From positions 1 through 5,667 of the forward strand of contig JAJZGH010000284.1 of assembly GCA_021798635.1 (NCBI GenBank): 5,667 bases of DNA, given 5' to 3'. The notes under the pieces are model-generated. The model was not told the DNA's origin, searched no databases, and worked only from the letters and a program-made list of their open reading frames with translations. The translations under genes and the position numbers were made by a program. The stretch is from Planctomycetota bacterium. Lineage in GTDB: Bacteria; Planctomycetota; Phycisphaerae; WQYP01. This document shows, in pieces, positions 1-5,655 of the stretch; the first letter of the stretch is position 1, and each line of letters begins with the position of its first letter.

Positions 1-3
1 TTT

Positions 4-148
4 AGAGAGTTGAAAGTAGAGCACATCGGGCTGCGGCCCGATAGAGCAGGCGAACGGAGAGAGTTGAACAGTAGAGCAGATAAGGGTGATGCAAAAGCGA
101 GGCTGTCGCCCAGAAGAACGCCAGCCTGCGGTCTACTCTCTACTTTCC
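4..148. repeat. Degenerate heptamer (7-base) repeat clusters, family 1, in both orientations
   Basis: Three short clusters are built from variants of a 7-base unit of the form (A/T/G)GARAGT. At 4-24 the units read AGAGAGT, TGAAAGT, AGAGCAC. At 58-79 the same string recurs with one extra C (AGAGAGT, TGAACAGT, AGAGCAG). At 132-148 the complement strand reads GGAAAGT, AGAGAGT, AGAC. The first two clusters are therefore direct repeats 54 bases apart and the third is inverted; GAAAGTAGAG at 12-21 is matched exactly by CTCTACTTTC at 138-147. The repeats are seen directly. Their origin is unknown; they could be intergenic short-repeat DNA or the remnant of a larger repeated element running in from the left edge. 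No coding potential is seen here. Confidence 0.55.
25..42. repeat. Perfect GC-rich inverted repeat (7-bp stem, 4-base loop)
   Basis: ATCGGGC at 25-31 and GCCCGAT at 36-42 are exact reverse complements around TGCG, so an RNA copy would form a stable small hairpin. It lies between the first two heptamer clusters. No T-run follows on either strand, so it does not look like a complete intrinsic terminator. It may be part of the surrounding repeat element. Confidence 0.45.
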
Positions 149-160
149 ATTCTCACCCTT
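82..160. repeat. Imperfect foldback with nested inverted repeats
   Basis: AAGGGTGA at 82-89 pairs exactly with TCACCCTT at 153-160. Nested inside, AGGCTG at 100-105 pairs with CAGCCT at 122-127. The two arms could form an outer and an inner helix of one folded structure, with unpaired sequence between them. This may be a small non-autonomous repeat or an untranslated RNA structure of the gene that ends left of the window. No target-site duplication or transposase is visible, so a mobile origin is only a possibility. Confidence 0.35.
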
Positions 161-177
161 TAGATATCGCGAACTGC

Positions 178-205
178 GAGATTTAAAATTTCAGATTTGA
201 GATTT
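178..205 (+). repeat. Tandem heptamer repeat, family 2 (four copies of NNNATTT)
   Basis: Four consecutive 7-base units read GAGATTT (178-184), AAAATTT (185-191), CAGATTT (192-198) and GAGATTT (199-205). The first and last are identical and ATTT is kept in all four. A run of T follows to 209. The tract is AT-rich and contrasts with the GC-rich DNA on either side. It shares the 7-base period of the clusters at 4-148 but has a different unit. No gene is found in it; it may be a slipped-strand repeat tract or a bendable AT-rich spacer. Confidence 0.55.
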
Positions 206-225
206 TTTTAAACCCCGGCGATTAT

Positions 226-249
226 CCGCGAAATCCGCGGTCTTTTATT
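226..249 (+). terminator. Weak terminator-like hairpin plus T-rich tail
   Basis: CCGCG at 226-230 and CGCGG at 236-240 form a 5-bp GC stem around AAATC, followed by TCTTTTATT. This could end transcription arriving from a gene left of the window and so insulate the efflux operon. The stem is short and the T-tract is interrupted, so the call is tentative. The same bases also look like a common intergenic repeat style (attatccgcgaaatccgcgg), which is an alternative explanation. Confidence 0.2.
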
Positions 250-310
250 ACAGGCTGTTTTGGACCGCAGAGCGCGTGCCCTGATTTCAGACCCGGTTAC
301 CGCCGGCCAG

Positions 311-328
311 CGGCACATAAATGTGCCG
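311..328. promoter_or_regulatory. Perfect 18-bp palindrome, possible second operator or hairpin
   Basis: CGGCACAT at 311-318 and ATGTGCCG at 321-328 are exact reverse complements separated by AA. The size and symmetry suit a dimeric repressor site, and it lies about 40 bases upstream of the promoter at 370-397. Its half-site differs from that of the palindrome at 367-384, so the same protein is unlikely to bind both in the same way. It could serve another regulator, or belong to the GCCGGC-rich block (GCCGGC at 302-307, 325-330 and 355-360; ACCGGT at 338-343 and 361-366). Confidence 0.35.
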
Positions 329-366
329 GCTAACATTACCGGTCGGGTAAATCCGCCGGCACCGGT

Positions 367-384
367 CATTTGACATTTCAAATG
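367..384. promoter_or_regulatory. Candidate TetR operator overlapping the -35 box
   Basis: CATTTGA at 367-373 and TCAAATG at 378-384 are exact reverse complements around CATT. The 18-bp length fits the palindromic sites bound by TetR-family dimers. The left arm contains most of the TTGACA -35 hexamer, so a bound repressor would block RNA polymerase. The site lies 48 bases before the start of the tetR-family gene, the usual position for self-repression. The symmetry and overlap are seen directly; binding by the adjacent regulator is inferred. Confidence 0.6.
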
Positions 385-397
385 GGCTTTTTAAAAT
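370..397 (+). promoter_or_regulatory. Sigma-70-type promoter for the efflux operon
   Basis: A perfect -35 hexamer TTGACA (370-375) and a 5-of-6 -10 hexamer TAAAAT (392-397) are separated by 16 bases. Transcription should begin near 403-406, giving a leader of about 28 bases before the GTG start at 432. This is the only convincing promoter found in the window. Because no comparable promoter stands out before the three pump genes, it probably drives all four genes. Confidence 0.65.
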
Positions 398-421
398 GAT
401 ATTTAGATGATCGGGCTTACC

Positions 422-434
422 GGAGTGCGATGTG
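422..434 (+). promoter_or_regulatory. Ribosome binding site that fixes a GTG start
   Basis: GGAG at 422-425 stands 6 bases before GTG at 432-434. An in-frame TGA at 408-410 excludes starts further upstream. The overlapping ATG at 430-432 is followed immediately by TGA and cannot encode the protein, so GTG is the best start. Confidence 0.7.
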
Positions 435-1112
435 ACGAAAAATATTGAAAAAACACAGGATGAATCAACGAAAAACCGCCTTTTGCTGGCGGCTGGCGAG
501 GTGTTTGCCCTGCATGGCTTTCACCGGGCTACGATTCAAACCATTTGTGAAAAGGCGGGGGCCAATATCGCAGCCGTCAACTATTATTTTTCCAGCAAGG
601 AAAATCTGTATCTGGAAACCTTGAAATTCGGCCGGCGGCTAAGCCGGCATTTAATGCTGGAGGATGTGGATCATTTGTCGACGGGTGATCCATTGACCGC
701 GCTAAGGTCATTTGTGCGCACGGCCCTGGATTCATTGCTGGATGAAAGCCGGCCCGAGTGGTATTTTCGCATGTTGTCTCTGGAACAATTTGAACCATCG
801 CCCGCGTTGGAGCGCTATATTCATGATGTGATTGAACCGTGGCGCAATCGACTTATCGCGGTAGTTGAATTACTGGGGGATCGCAAGCTTTCGCCCGGCG
901 AATTGAATCTGGTCGTTTCAAGTATTGCGGGGCAATGCCAATATTATCTGCGTTGCCGGGCGGTGGTGCTGAAGATGCGGGGCACGGGTTGTTATGGTGC
1001 GTCGGATATTGATGAAATCGCAGATCATATAACGGCCTTTTCCCTGGGGGGAATACGCGCTATTATGCAACGCCCGGTGGCGGGGGCGGAAAAGCACAAC
1101 GCGGAAACCTGA
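432..1112 (+). CDS. TetR-family transcriptional regulator, CecR/YbiH-like
   Basis: This 226-residue protein is a dimeric DNA-binding repressor of normal TetR length. The N-terminal helix-turn-helix domain spans about residues 13-60; the helix-turn-helix itself is TIQTICEKAGANIAAVNYYF (34-53), followed by SSKENLY, the classic TetR pattern. The C-terminal part (about 80-212), with EQFEPSPALERYI (118-130), the downstream P-W-R segment and IAGQCQYYLRCRAV (165-178), resembles the DUF1956/CecR C-terminal ligand domain as I remember it. E. coli CecR (YbiH) controls transport genes including an HlyD-like adaptor, which fits the neighbours. It starts at GTG 432 and is first in the operon, 80 bases before the adaptor gene. 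It probably represses its own promoter through the palindrome at 367-384 and responds to a pump substrate. The TetR assignment is firm; the subfamily is likely; the ligand is unknown. Confidence 0.92.
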   Translation: MTKNIEKTQDESTKNRLLLAAGEVFALHGFHRATIQTICEKAGANIAAVNYYFSSKENLYLETLKFGRRLSRHLMLEDVDHLSTGDPLTALRSFVRTALDSLLDESRPEWYFRMLSLEQFEPSPALERYIHDVIEPWRNRLIAVVELLGDRKLSPGELNLVVSSIAGQCQYYLRCRAVVLKMRGTGCYGASDIDEIADHITAFSLGGIRAIMQRPVAGAEKHNAET

Positions 1113-1119
1113 TACCGTG

Positions 1120-1140
1120 TTTTCAGCCCGATGCTGAAAA
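1120..1140. other. Intergenic stem-loop (8-bp stem) after the regulator gene
   Basis: TTTTCAGC at 1120-1127 and GCTGAAAA at 1133-1140 are exact reverse complements around CCGAT. The hairpin begins 8 bases after the regulator's stop codon. It is followed by ATAGTAATAG, not a T-run, so a strong intrinsic terminator is unlikely. It could act as an mRNA processing or stability element that sets the ratio of regulator to pump message. Confidence 0.5.
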
Positions 1141-1156
1141 ATAGTAATAGGATCAA

Positions 1157-1175
1157 TGCGGCGCAAAATGCCGCA
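1157..1175 (+). other. GC-rich stem-loop just upstream of the adaptor ribosome binding site
   Basis: TGCGGC at 1157-1162 and GCCGCA at 1170-1175 pair exactly around a 7-base loop, GCAAAAT. The structure ends 5 bases before the AGGAG ribosome binding site (1180-1184), which is 8 bases from the ATG at 1193. The hairpin would leave the ribosome site open and might shield the upstream end of a processed mRNA. Function is inferred only. Confidence 0.45.
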
Positions 1176-1192
1176 GGCAAGGAGTAAATGAT

Positions 1193-2599
1193 ATGACCGA
1201 ATCAACCGAACCACCTTCCCCGATAGTACGTCCCACGGCGGCCCCTTCTCAATCACCACCGCCCAATGCCGAGCCGGCAAAGCCTGCCACGGCGGCGGAA
1301 AACGGAAGTAAACGAAAAAAAATCTTCATCATCGGCGGTATCGTGCTGCTGATCCTGGCCTTGGTCTTTGGCATTCCCTGGTATCTGCATGCTCAAAAAT
1401 ATGTTTCCACGGATGATGCGTATGTCCGCGCTCATGTGATCTATATAAGTCCGCAGGTTTCCGCGCAGGTCATATCTGTGCCGGTACTGGATAATCAATA
1501 TGTGAAAAAGGGAACCGTTCTGGCGAGGTTGGACCCGCGTGATTACCAGGCGGCGGTGGACAGGTACAAGGCGATGCTGGAGCAGGCGATTGCCGCGCGA
1601 CAGGGCAGCCGTTATTCGCTGCAACTTGTTAAACAGACTTCCCCAGCCAAATTAAGTCAGGCGAAAGCCCAGGTGGCTATTGCGCGGGCGTCTATCGCAA
1701 CAGCCAAAGCCGGTGAGGCCCAAGCCGCCGCCGCGTTTGATCAGGCGCTGGCTCAAGTATCGGGTGCGATGGCAGGTATTGCCCGCGCTCAAGCGGATGT
1801 CATTGCTGATGCCGCGACCGCAAGGAAGGCCACCGCCGATTATCGCCGCTACGATTCGCTGCTGAAAAGCGGCGACGTAACTCCGCAGCAGGTTGATTCC
1901 TACCGGGCCGCAGCGGAAAGCGCGCGGGCCATTCTTGCCGCAGCGGGGAAAATTGTACTTTCCCGCCGCGCGGAACTGACCGAAGCAAAAGCCGGTGTGG
2001 AAGCGGCGCGGGAGAACCGCGTGGCCGCCGGGGCACACCTTTTGGAGGCCAACGCCAATTTGCTCAAGTCCCTGGCGCAACAGGCCGCGGTGAATGTCAT
2101 ACCGCAGCAGGTTGGGCAGATACAAAGCAACGTCAGCGGCAGCACCGGGCGCATGGATCAGGCCCGCGCGGAATTGCAGCAGGCGGAATTGAATTTGTCC
2201 TATTGCACCGTCCGTGCTCCCGTCAGCGGGTACGTGACGAAAAAAGCCGTGGAGCCGGGAAATTATGCGACCGCCGGATCAACGCTTATGACCATCGTGC
2301 GGCCTGAAATGTGGGTAGTGGGCAACTTCAAGGAAACCGCCCTGGTCCACATGAGGCCCAATGATCCAGTCACCATTTCCATAGATGCGTACCCGCAATA
2401 TACCTTCAAGGGGTATGTGCAAAGCATTCAGGCCGGCTCGGGAGCGGAATTCAGCCTGTTGCCGCCGGAGAATGCCACGGGGAATTTCGTCAAGGTGGTG
2501 CAGCGTATACCGGTCAAGATTCTTTTCAAAGACCTGCCGAAGAACATGCCGTACCTGGCTGCCGGGATGTCCGCAGTGCCGGAGGTCCGGGTGCGATGA
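1193..2599 (+). CDS. emrA: EmrA/HlyD-family membrane-fusion (periplasmic adaptor) protein
   Basis: This 468-residue protein is the adaptor linking the inner-membrane MFS pump to the outer-membrane channel. It has a Pro/Ala-rich cytoplasmic tail (1-39), a basic stop KRKK (40-43) and one membrane helix (about 44-66). Then comes the EmrA-type signature VSTDDAYV (71-78) and the first half of the lipoyl domain (about 80-114). A long Ala/Gln-rich coiled-coil hairpin follows (about 115-335). The second lipoyl half contains RAPVSGYV (341-348), and the beta-barrel region carries WVVGNFKE (374-381) and the SIQAGSGAEFSLLPPENA stretch (411-428) typical of EmrA. E. coli EmrA is about 390 residues; the extra length lies in the N-terminal tail and the hairpin. 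AGGAG stands 8 bases before the ATG. The stop overlaps the next start by ATGA, so translation of adaptor and pump is probably coupled. Substrate cannot be told from sequence. Confidence 0.93.
   Translation: MTESTEPPSPIVRPTAAPSQSPPPNAEPAKPATAAENGSKRKKIFIIGGIVLLILALVFGIPWYLHAQKYVSTDDAYVRAHVIYISPQVSAQVISVPVLDNQYVKKGTVLARLDPRDYQAAVDRYKAMLEQAIAARQGSRYSLQLVKQTSPAKLSQAKAQVAIARASIATAKAGEAQAAAAFDQALAQVSGAMAGIARAQADVIADAATARKATADYRRYDSLLKSGDVTPQQVDSYRAAAESARAILAAAGKIVLSRRAELTEAKAGVEAARENRVAAGAHLLEANANLLKSLAQQAAVNVIPQQVGQIQSNVSGSTGRMDQARAELQQAELNLSYCTVRAPVSGYVTKKAVEPGNYATAGSTLMTIVRPEMWVVGNFKETALVHMRPNDPVTISIDAYPQYTFKGYVQSIQAGSGAEFSLLPPENATGNFVKVVQRIPVKILFKDLPKNMPYLAAGMSAVPEVRVR
2581..2599 (+). promoter_or_regulatory. 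Ribosome binding site and ATGA stop/start overlap joining emrA to emrB
   Basis: GGAGG at 2581-2585 lies inside the end of the adaptor gene, 10 bases before ATG 2596-2598. The adaptor's TGA is 2597-2599, so stop and start share bases. This favours re-initiation by the same ribosomes and balanced output of the two partners. Confidence 0.75.
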
Positions 2600-4182
2600 G
2601 CGCTATTGAGGCCGGTGAAATTGTCGCTCCGCCACGCGTATTTAATCCATGGATTGTTGCGCCCGTGGTGGCCATGGCCGCGTTCATGGAAGTATTGGAT
2701 ACCACGATTGTCAATGTATCCCTGCCGCATATTGCGGGCAATATGTCCAGCACCATTGATCAAAGCACATGGGTGCTTACCAGTTACCTGGTGGCCAATG
2801 CCATCGTGCTGCCGCTGAATGGCTTTATGTCCGCGCTGTTTGGCCGTAAGCGCTATTTTCTCATGTGTATGATGCTTTTCACCGTCAGTTCCCTGATGTG
2901 CGGCATGGCACCCACGTTTAACACGCTGCTGATATTCCGCGTGTTACAGGGGCTGGGCGGCGGCGGGTTACAGCCGGGCGCTCAAGCTATTCTGCGGGAC
3001 ATATTTCCACTGAAAAAAATCGGCACGGCGATGGCGGTATACGGCATCGTCGTGGTTGTAGCGCCGGTGCTGGGGCCGGTGCTGGGCGGCTGGATCACCG
3101 ACAGCTTTTCCTGGCGCTGGTGTTTTCTCATTAATGTTCCCATTGGCATTGTTTCCGTATTTCTGCTGTCCATTCTGCTGCATGAGCCTCATGATCAGCG
3201 GCGTATCAAATTGCGCGAGACCGGTTTTGATTATGCAGGATTGAGCCTGCTGATTATCGGCTTGGGGGCTTTGCAGATCATGCTGGATCGCGGAGAAGAT
3301 GCGGATTGGTTCAGTTCGCCCCTTATTCGCATTCTGGCAGTTGTCGCAGTTCTATGCCTGATCAGCGCGTTTATCTGGGAATGGTATGAGGAACATCCCA
3401 TTGTGAATGTGCGGATGCTGCATGAAAAGAATTTCGGCCTGGCCACCGTGGGCATGTTTTTATTCGGGGGGATACTGTATTCCAGCACCACGCTGCTGCC
3501 CCTGATGGTGCAGACCCTCATGGGGTATGACGCCAAGCTTGCGGGACTGGTCCTGGCACCGGGGGGAATGGTGGTATTTTTCCTCATGCCCCTGGTGGGC
3601 TTTCTGGTGCCGCGCGTCCAGACGCGGTGGTTGATCTGTCTGGGCGTGATTGGAAATGTCATGGCGCTGATGCTCATGGCGGGTCTGAATTTGCAGGCTG
3701 ATTTTATGTCGTTGGCGATGTGCCGGGCCGTGCAGGGGATCGGGCTGGCGTTTTTATTTGTACCATTTAATACCGCGGCCTTTGGCTTTATCCCCAAGCG
3801 GAATTTAAGCGACGCCTCCGGCATTATTAATCTGGCCCGGAATGTCGGCGGAAGTATCGGCATTTCATGCGCGGTGGCGTTTGTAAAAAGCAGTTCCCAG
3901 GTACATCAGACGTATCTGGTGGCGAACGTGAACCCTATGAATCAAACTTATCTCAATGGCATTGCCGGTTTAAAAGCCGCCATGATTCATGCCGGAGCAT
4001 CCGTTTCATCAGCCCTGCATGAAGCGCAGGCGATCATGTATAATTCGGTGCGGCAACATGCAACCATGATGGCGTATGTCAGCGCCTTTGAATTTCTGGC
4101 GGCTTTATTTCTATTGGTGATACCGGTGGCGCTGCTGTTAAGAACACCGCGGTTTCATGAAGAACCGCTGCCCATGGATTGA
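2596..4182 (+). CDS. emrB: EmrB/QacA-type MFS drug efflux transporter (DHA2 family, 14 helices)
   Basis: This 528-residue inner-membrane protein is expected to be a proton-driven exporter of drugs or other toxic hydrophobic compounds. Hydrophobicity gives about 14 membrane helices, beginning near residues 19, 57, 85, 111, 143, 172, 211, 243, 281, 314, 343, 370, 410 and 492. DHA2 hallmarks are LDTTIVNVSLP in helix 1 (34-44), a motif-A loop GFMSALFGRKRYF (76-88), RVLQGLGGGG (115-124) and the antiporter motif C region from GIVVVVAP to LGGWITD (150-169). In motif A the usual acidic residue is replaced by Ala80; as I recall, EmrB-type proteins also often lack it. A hydrophilic loop of about 60 residues (432-491) separates the last two helices. 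Length and context match EmrB, which works with EmrA and an outer-membrane channel. The substrate is unknown. Confidence 0.94.
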   Translation: MSAIEAGEIVAPPRVFNPWIVAPVVAMAAFMEVLDTTIVNVSLPHIAGNMSSTIDQSTWVLTSYLVANAIVLPLNGFMSALFGRKRYFLMCMMLFTVSSLMCGMAPTFNTLLIFRVLQGLGGGGLQPGAQAILRDIFPLKKIGTAMAVYGIVVVVAPVLGPVLGGWITDSFSWRWCFLINVPIGIVSVFLLSILLHEPHDQRRIKLRETGFDYAGLSLLIIGLGALQIMLDRGEDADWFSSPLIRILAVVAVLCLISAFIWEWYEEHPIVNVRMLHEKNFGLATVGMFLFGGILYSSTTLLPLMVQTLMGYDAKLAGLVLAPGGMVVFFLMPLVGFLVPRVQTRWLICLGVIGNVMALMLMAGLNLQADFMSLAMCRAVQGIGLAFLFVPFNTAAFGFIPKRNLSDASGIINLARNVGGSIGISCAVAFVKSSSQVHQTYLVANVNPMNQTYLNGIAGLKAAMIHAGASVSSALHEAQAIMYNSVRQHATMMAYVSAFEFLAALFLLVIPVALLLRTPRFHEEPLPMD

Positions 4183-4199
4183 ACCATCTATCATAAATC

Positions 4200-4215
4200 A
4201 GGAGTTGCTCCCATG
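4200..4215 (+). promoter_or_regulatory. Ribosome binding site for the outer-membrane channel gene
   Basis: AGGAG at 4200-4204 is 8 bases before ATG 4213-4215. This start gives a complete lipoprotein signal peptide, which confirms the choice. The gap from the transporter stop is only 30 bases and shows no promoter or terminator. Confidence 0.65.
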
Positions 4216-5655
4216 TGGTTAAAAAAGAAAAGTATGGTTCTGGCGGTGCTTGCGGCATCTCTGACCGGGTGCGTCAATCAGCACGAGGAAGTCATGCACT
4301 ATCGCAAGGTGCTGCATAGCAAACCGGCCACAAGTGTGGCACAACTGATTATTCCACGGCACCTCACGCTGGCGGCGGCATTGAAGCTGGCCAATGATAA
4401 TAATGAACAACTGGCCATGGCCGGGGAGAATTATCTTCAGGCCCTGATCGCCAAAGACAAAGCCTTCTCCACCTTTATGCCCACGGTGGGTGTCAGCGCC
4501 CAGGATTTCCAGATGAAGGGCTTTAATACCAGTGCGCTTCCCTCGGGCGTGAATCAATTTTTCCAGACGCATTATCTCAATGTTCCGCTGGAAACGCAGT
4601 TGAATGTCAATGTACTCAAAGACGCCACCGCACTTTCCGCCGCCGGCGCGTATGTGAATCAGCGCAAGGCCCTGCTGCTGGATCTGCAATCCAATCTGCT
4701 TTTGGAAGTAGCCCAGACCTATTATCAGGTGCTCATCGACCAGCGGTCTGTGGTCGTGCTGCGACAAACATTGCAGGTGCAGCAGGCTAATGTCCGGAGC
4801 CAGACCAACAAGGAAAAAGCGGGAGTGGCCCTGCAGCTATCGGTATTGCAATCGCAGGCGGATGAAGCGCGCACCCAGGTAGAGCTTACACATGCGGAAA
4901 ATCATGTTGATAGAGATCGCGCCACGCTGGCATTTGTCATTGGCGCGCCTACGCTGAATGGTGCAGAGTTAACCAATGACTTTAATCCGCCGGATCGCAT
5001 TCCGGATCTGGGCCGGTTGGATCAGATCGCGCTGATGAAGCGGCAGGATCTTATCGCCGCCGAGGATGCGGTTACTACTTCAGAAAGAAATGTGTCCGCC
5101 GCTATTGATGAATATTTTCCATCGATCTCGATTAATTTCAACACATTCTTATATAAAGAACAGTTCCCCGCCGGCAGTTGGTGGAGCGGATTATTCAGCG
5201 CCAATTTCCCGATTTTTGAAGGGGGTATGATCTATCAGAACGTCCGCACGGCTTATTCGCAGATGCGCCAGGCTATGCTGGAGCGCCGGCTTCTGGCCCG
5301 GCAGATCATGGAACAGGTACGCATCGCCCGTATGGATTGGACCACCAGCGTTAAACTGGTGGCAAACTTGAAAACGGAAATGCTTTCCGCGCAGGCGGCC
5401 TATCATCAGGCCCAGCATTCCTATAGCGTTGGACTAACCACGAACCTGGATGTTATCACGGCTCAGGATTTGGCTCTTTCGGCCCAGTTAGCGTACCAGC
5501 AGGCCCGTTATGACGTGCGCGTGCGCATGTTGAACCTGCTGCGTCAAACGGGCCGATTCACCTATCCCATGATCGCGCAACTCGCCCGAGCCGCCGCTGA
5601 TCAAAAACCGCCCCAGCCGTCAAAATCGATTAAAAACGAGAAAAAAGCGGATTAA
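4213..5655 (+). CDS. TolC-like outer-membrane efflux lipoprotein (OMF/OEP family)
   Basis: This 480-residue protein should form the trimeric channel through the outer membrane and periplasm that completes the pump. The N-terminus is a lipoprotein signal: charged WLKKK, a hydrophobic core, then lipobox LTGC with Cys20 as the lipidated residue. Val21 and Asn22 follow, so there is no Asp+2 inner-membrane retention signal. Two outer-membrane efflux repeats follow: about 51-246, including the helix with YYQVLIDQRSVVVLRQTLQV (170-189), and about 265-448, with the strand NFPIFEGG (331-338) and helix SVGLTTNLDVITAQDLAL (405-422). The matched halves and overall length are usual for the family. The tail (462-480) is hydrophilic and Lys-rich. 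It is last of the four genes, 30 bases after the transporter. E. coli emrAB relies on a distant tolC, whereas here the channel is built into the operon. Signal peptide and family are clear. Confidence 0.92.
   Translation: MWLKKKSMVLAVLAASLTGCVNQHEEVMHYRKVLHSKPATSVAQLIIPRHLTLAAALKLANDNNEQLAMAGENYLQALIAKDKAFSTFMPTVGVSAQDFQMKGFNTSALPSGVNQFFQTHYLNVPLETQLNVNVLKDATALSAAGAYVNQRKALLLDLQSNLLLEVAQTYYQVLIDQRSVVVLRQTLQVQQANVRSQTNKEKAGVALQLSVLQSQADEARTQVELTHAENHVDRDRATLAFVIGAPTLNGAELTNDFNPPDRIPDLGRLDQIALMKRQDLIAAEDAVTTSERNVSAAIDEYFPSISINFNTFLYKEQFPAGSWWSGLFSANFPIFEGGMIYQNVRTAYSQMRQAMLERRLLARQIMEQVRIARMDWTTSVKLVANLKTEMLSAQAAYHQAQHSYSVGLTTNLDVITAQDLALSAQLAYQQARYDVRVRMLNLLRQTGRFTYPMIAQLARAAADQKPPQPSKSIKNEKKAD

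Noticed and set aside
1..431. A gene, tRNA, riboswitch or CRISPR array in the upstream spacer
   Set aside because: No reading frame with a ribosome site, no tRNA cloverleaf, no known riboswitch core and no regular repeat-spacer pattern was seen. The repeats are 7-base tandem units without unique spacers.
1120..1140. Intrinsic terminator after the regulator gene
   Set aside because: The stem is good but AT-rich at its base, and neither strand has a following T-run. Ending transcription here would also leave the pump genes without a visible promoter.
1652..2125. Overlapping minus-strand and alternate plus-strand frames in the adaptor gene
   Set aside because: The Ala-rich GC-biased coiled-coil region has few stops in other frames. 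None shows a domain or a ribosome site.
3231..3863. A 210-codon open frame on the minus strand inside the MFS gene
   Set aside because: It is antisense to a clear EmrB sequence, its product has no recognisable domain, and it is rich in Arg/Pro/Ser as expected from a shadow frame.
2596..4182. A defective transporter because the acidic residue of motif A is missing (Ala80)
   Set aside because: The basic GRKRYF part is intact and, as I recall, EmrB-type proteins often lack this acidic residue, so this alone does not indicate loss of function.
4219..4767. A 182-codon open frame on the minus strand inside the channel gene
   Set aside because: It mirrors the coding strand of a well-supported TolC-like lipoprotein gene. 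Its product is a His/Gly-rich shadow with no family resemblance.
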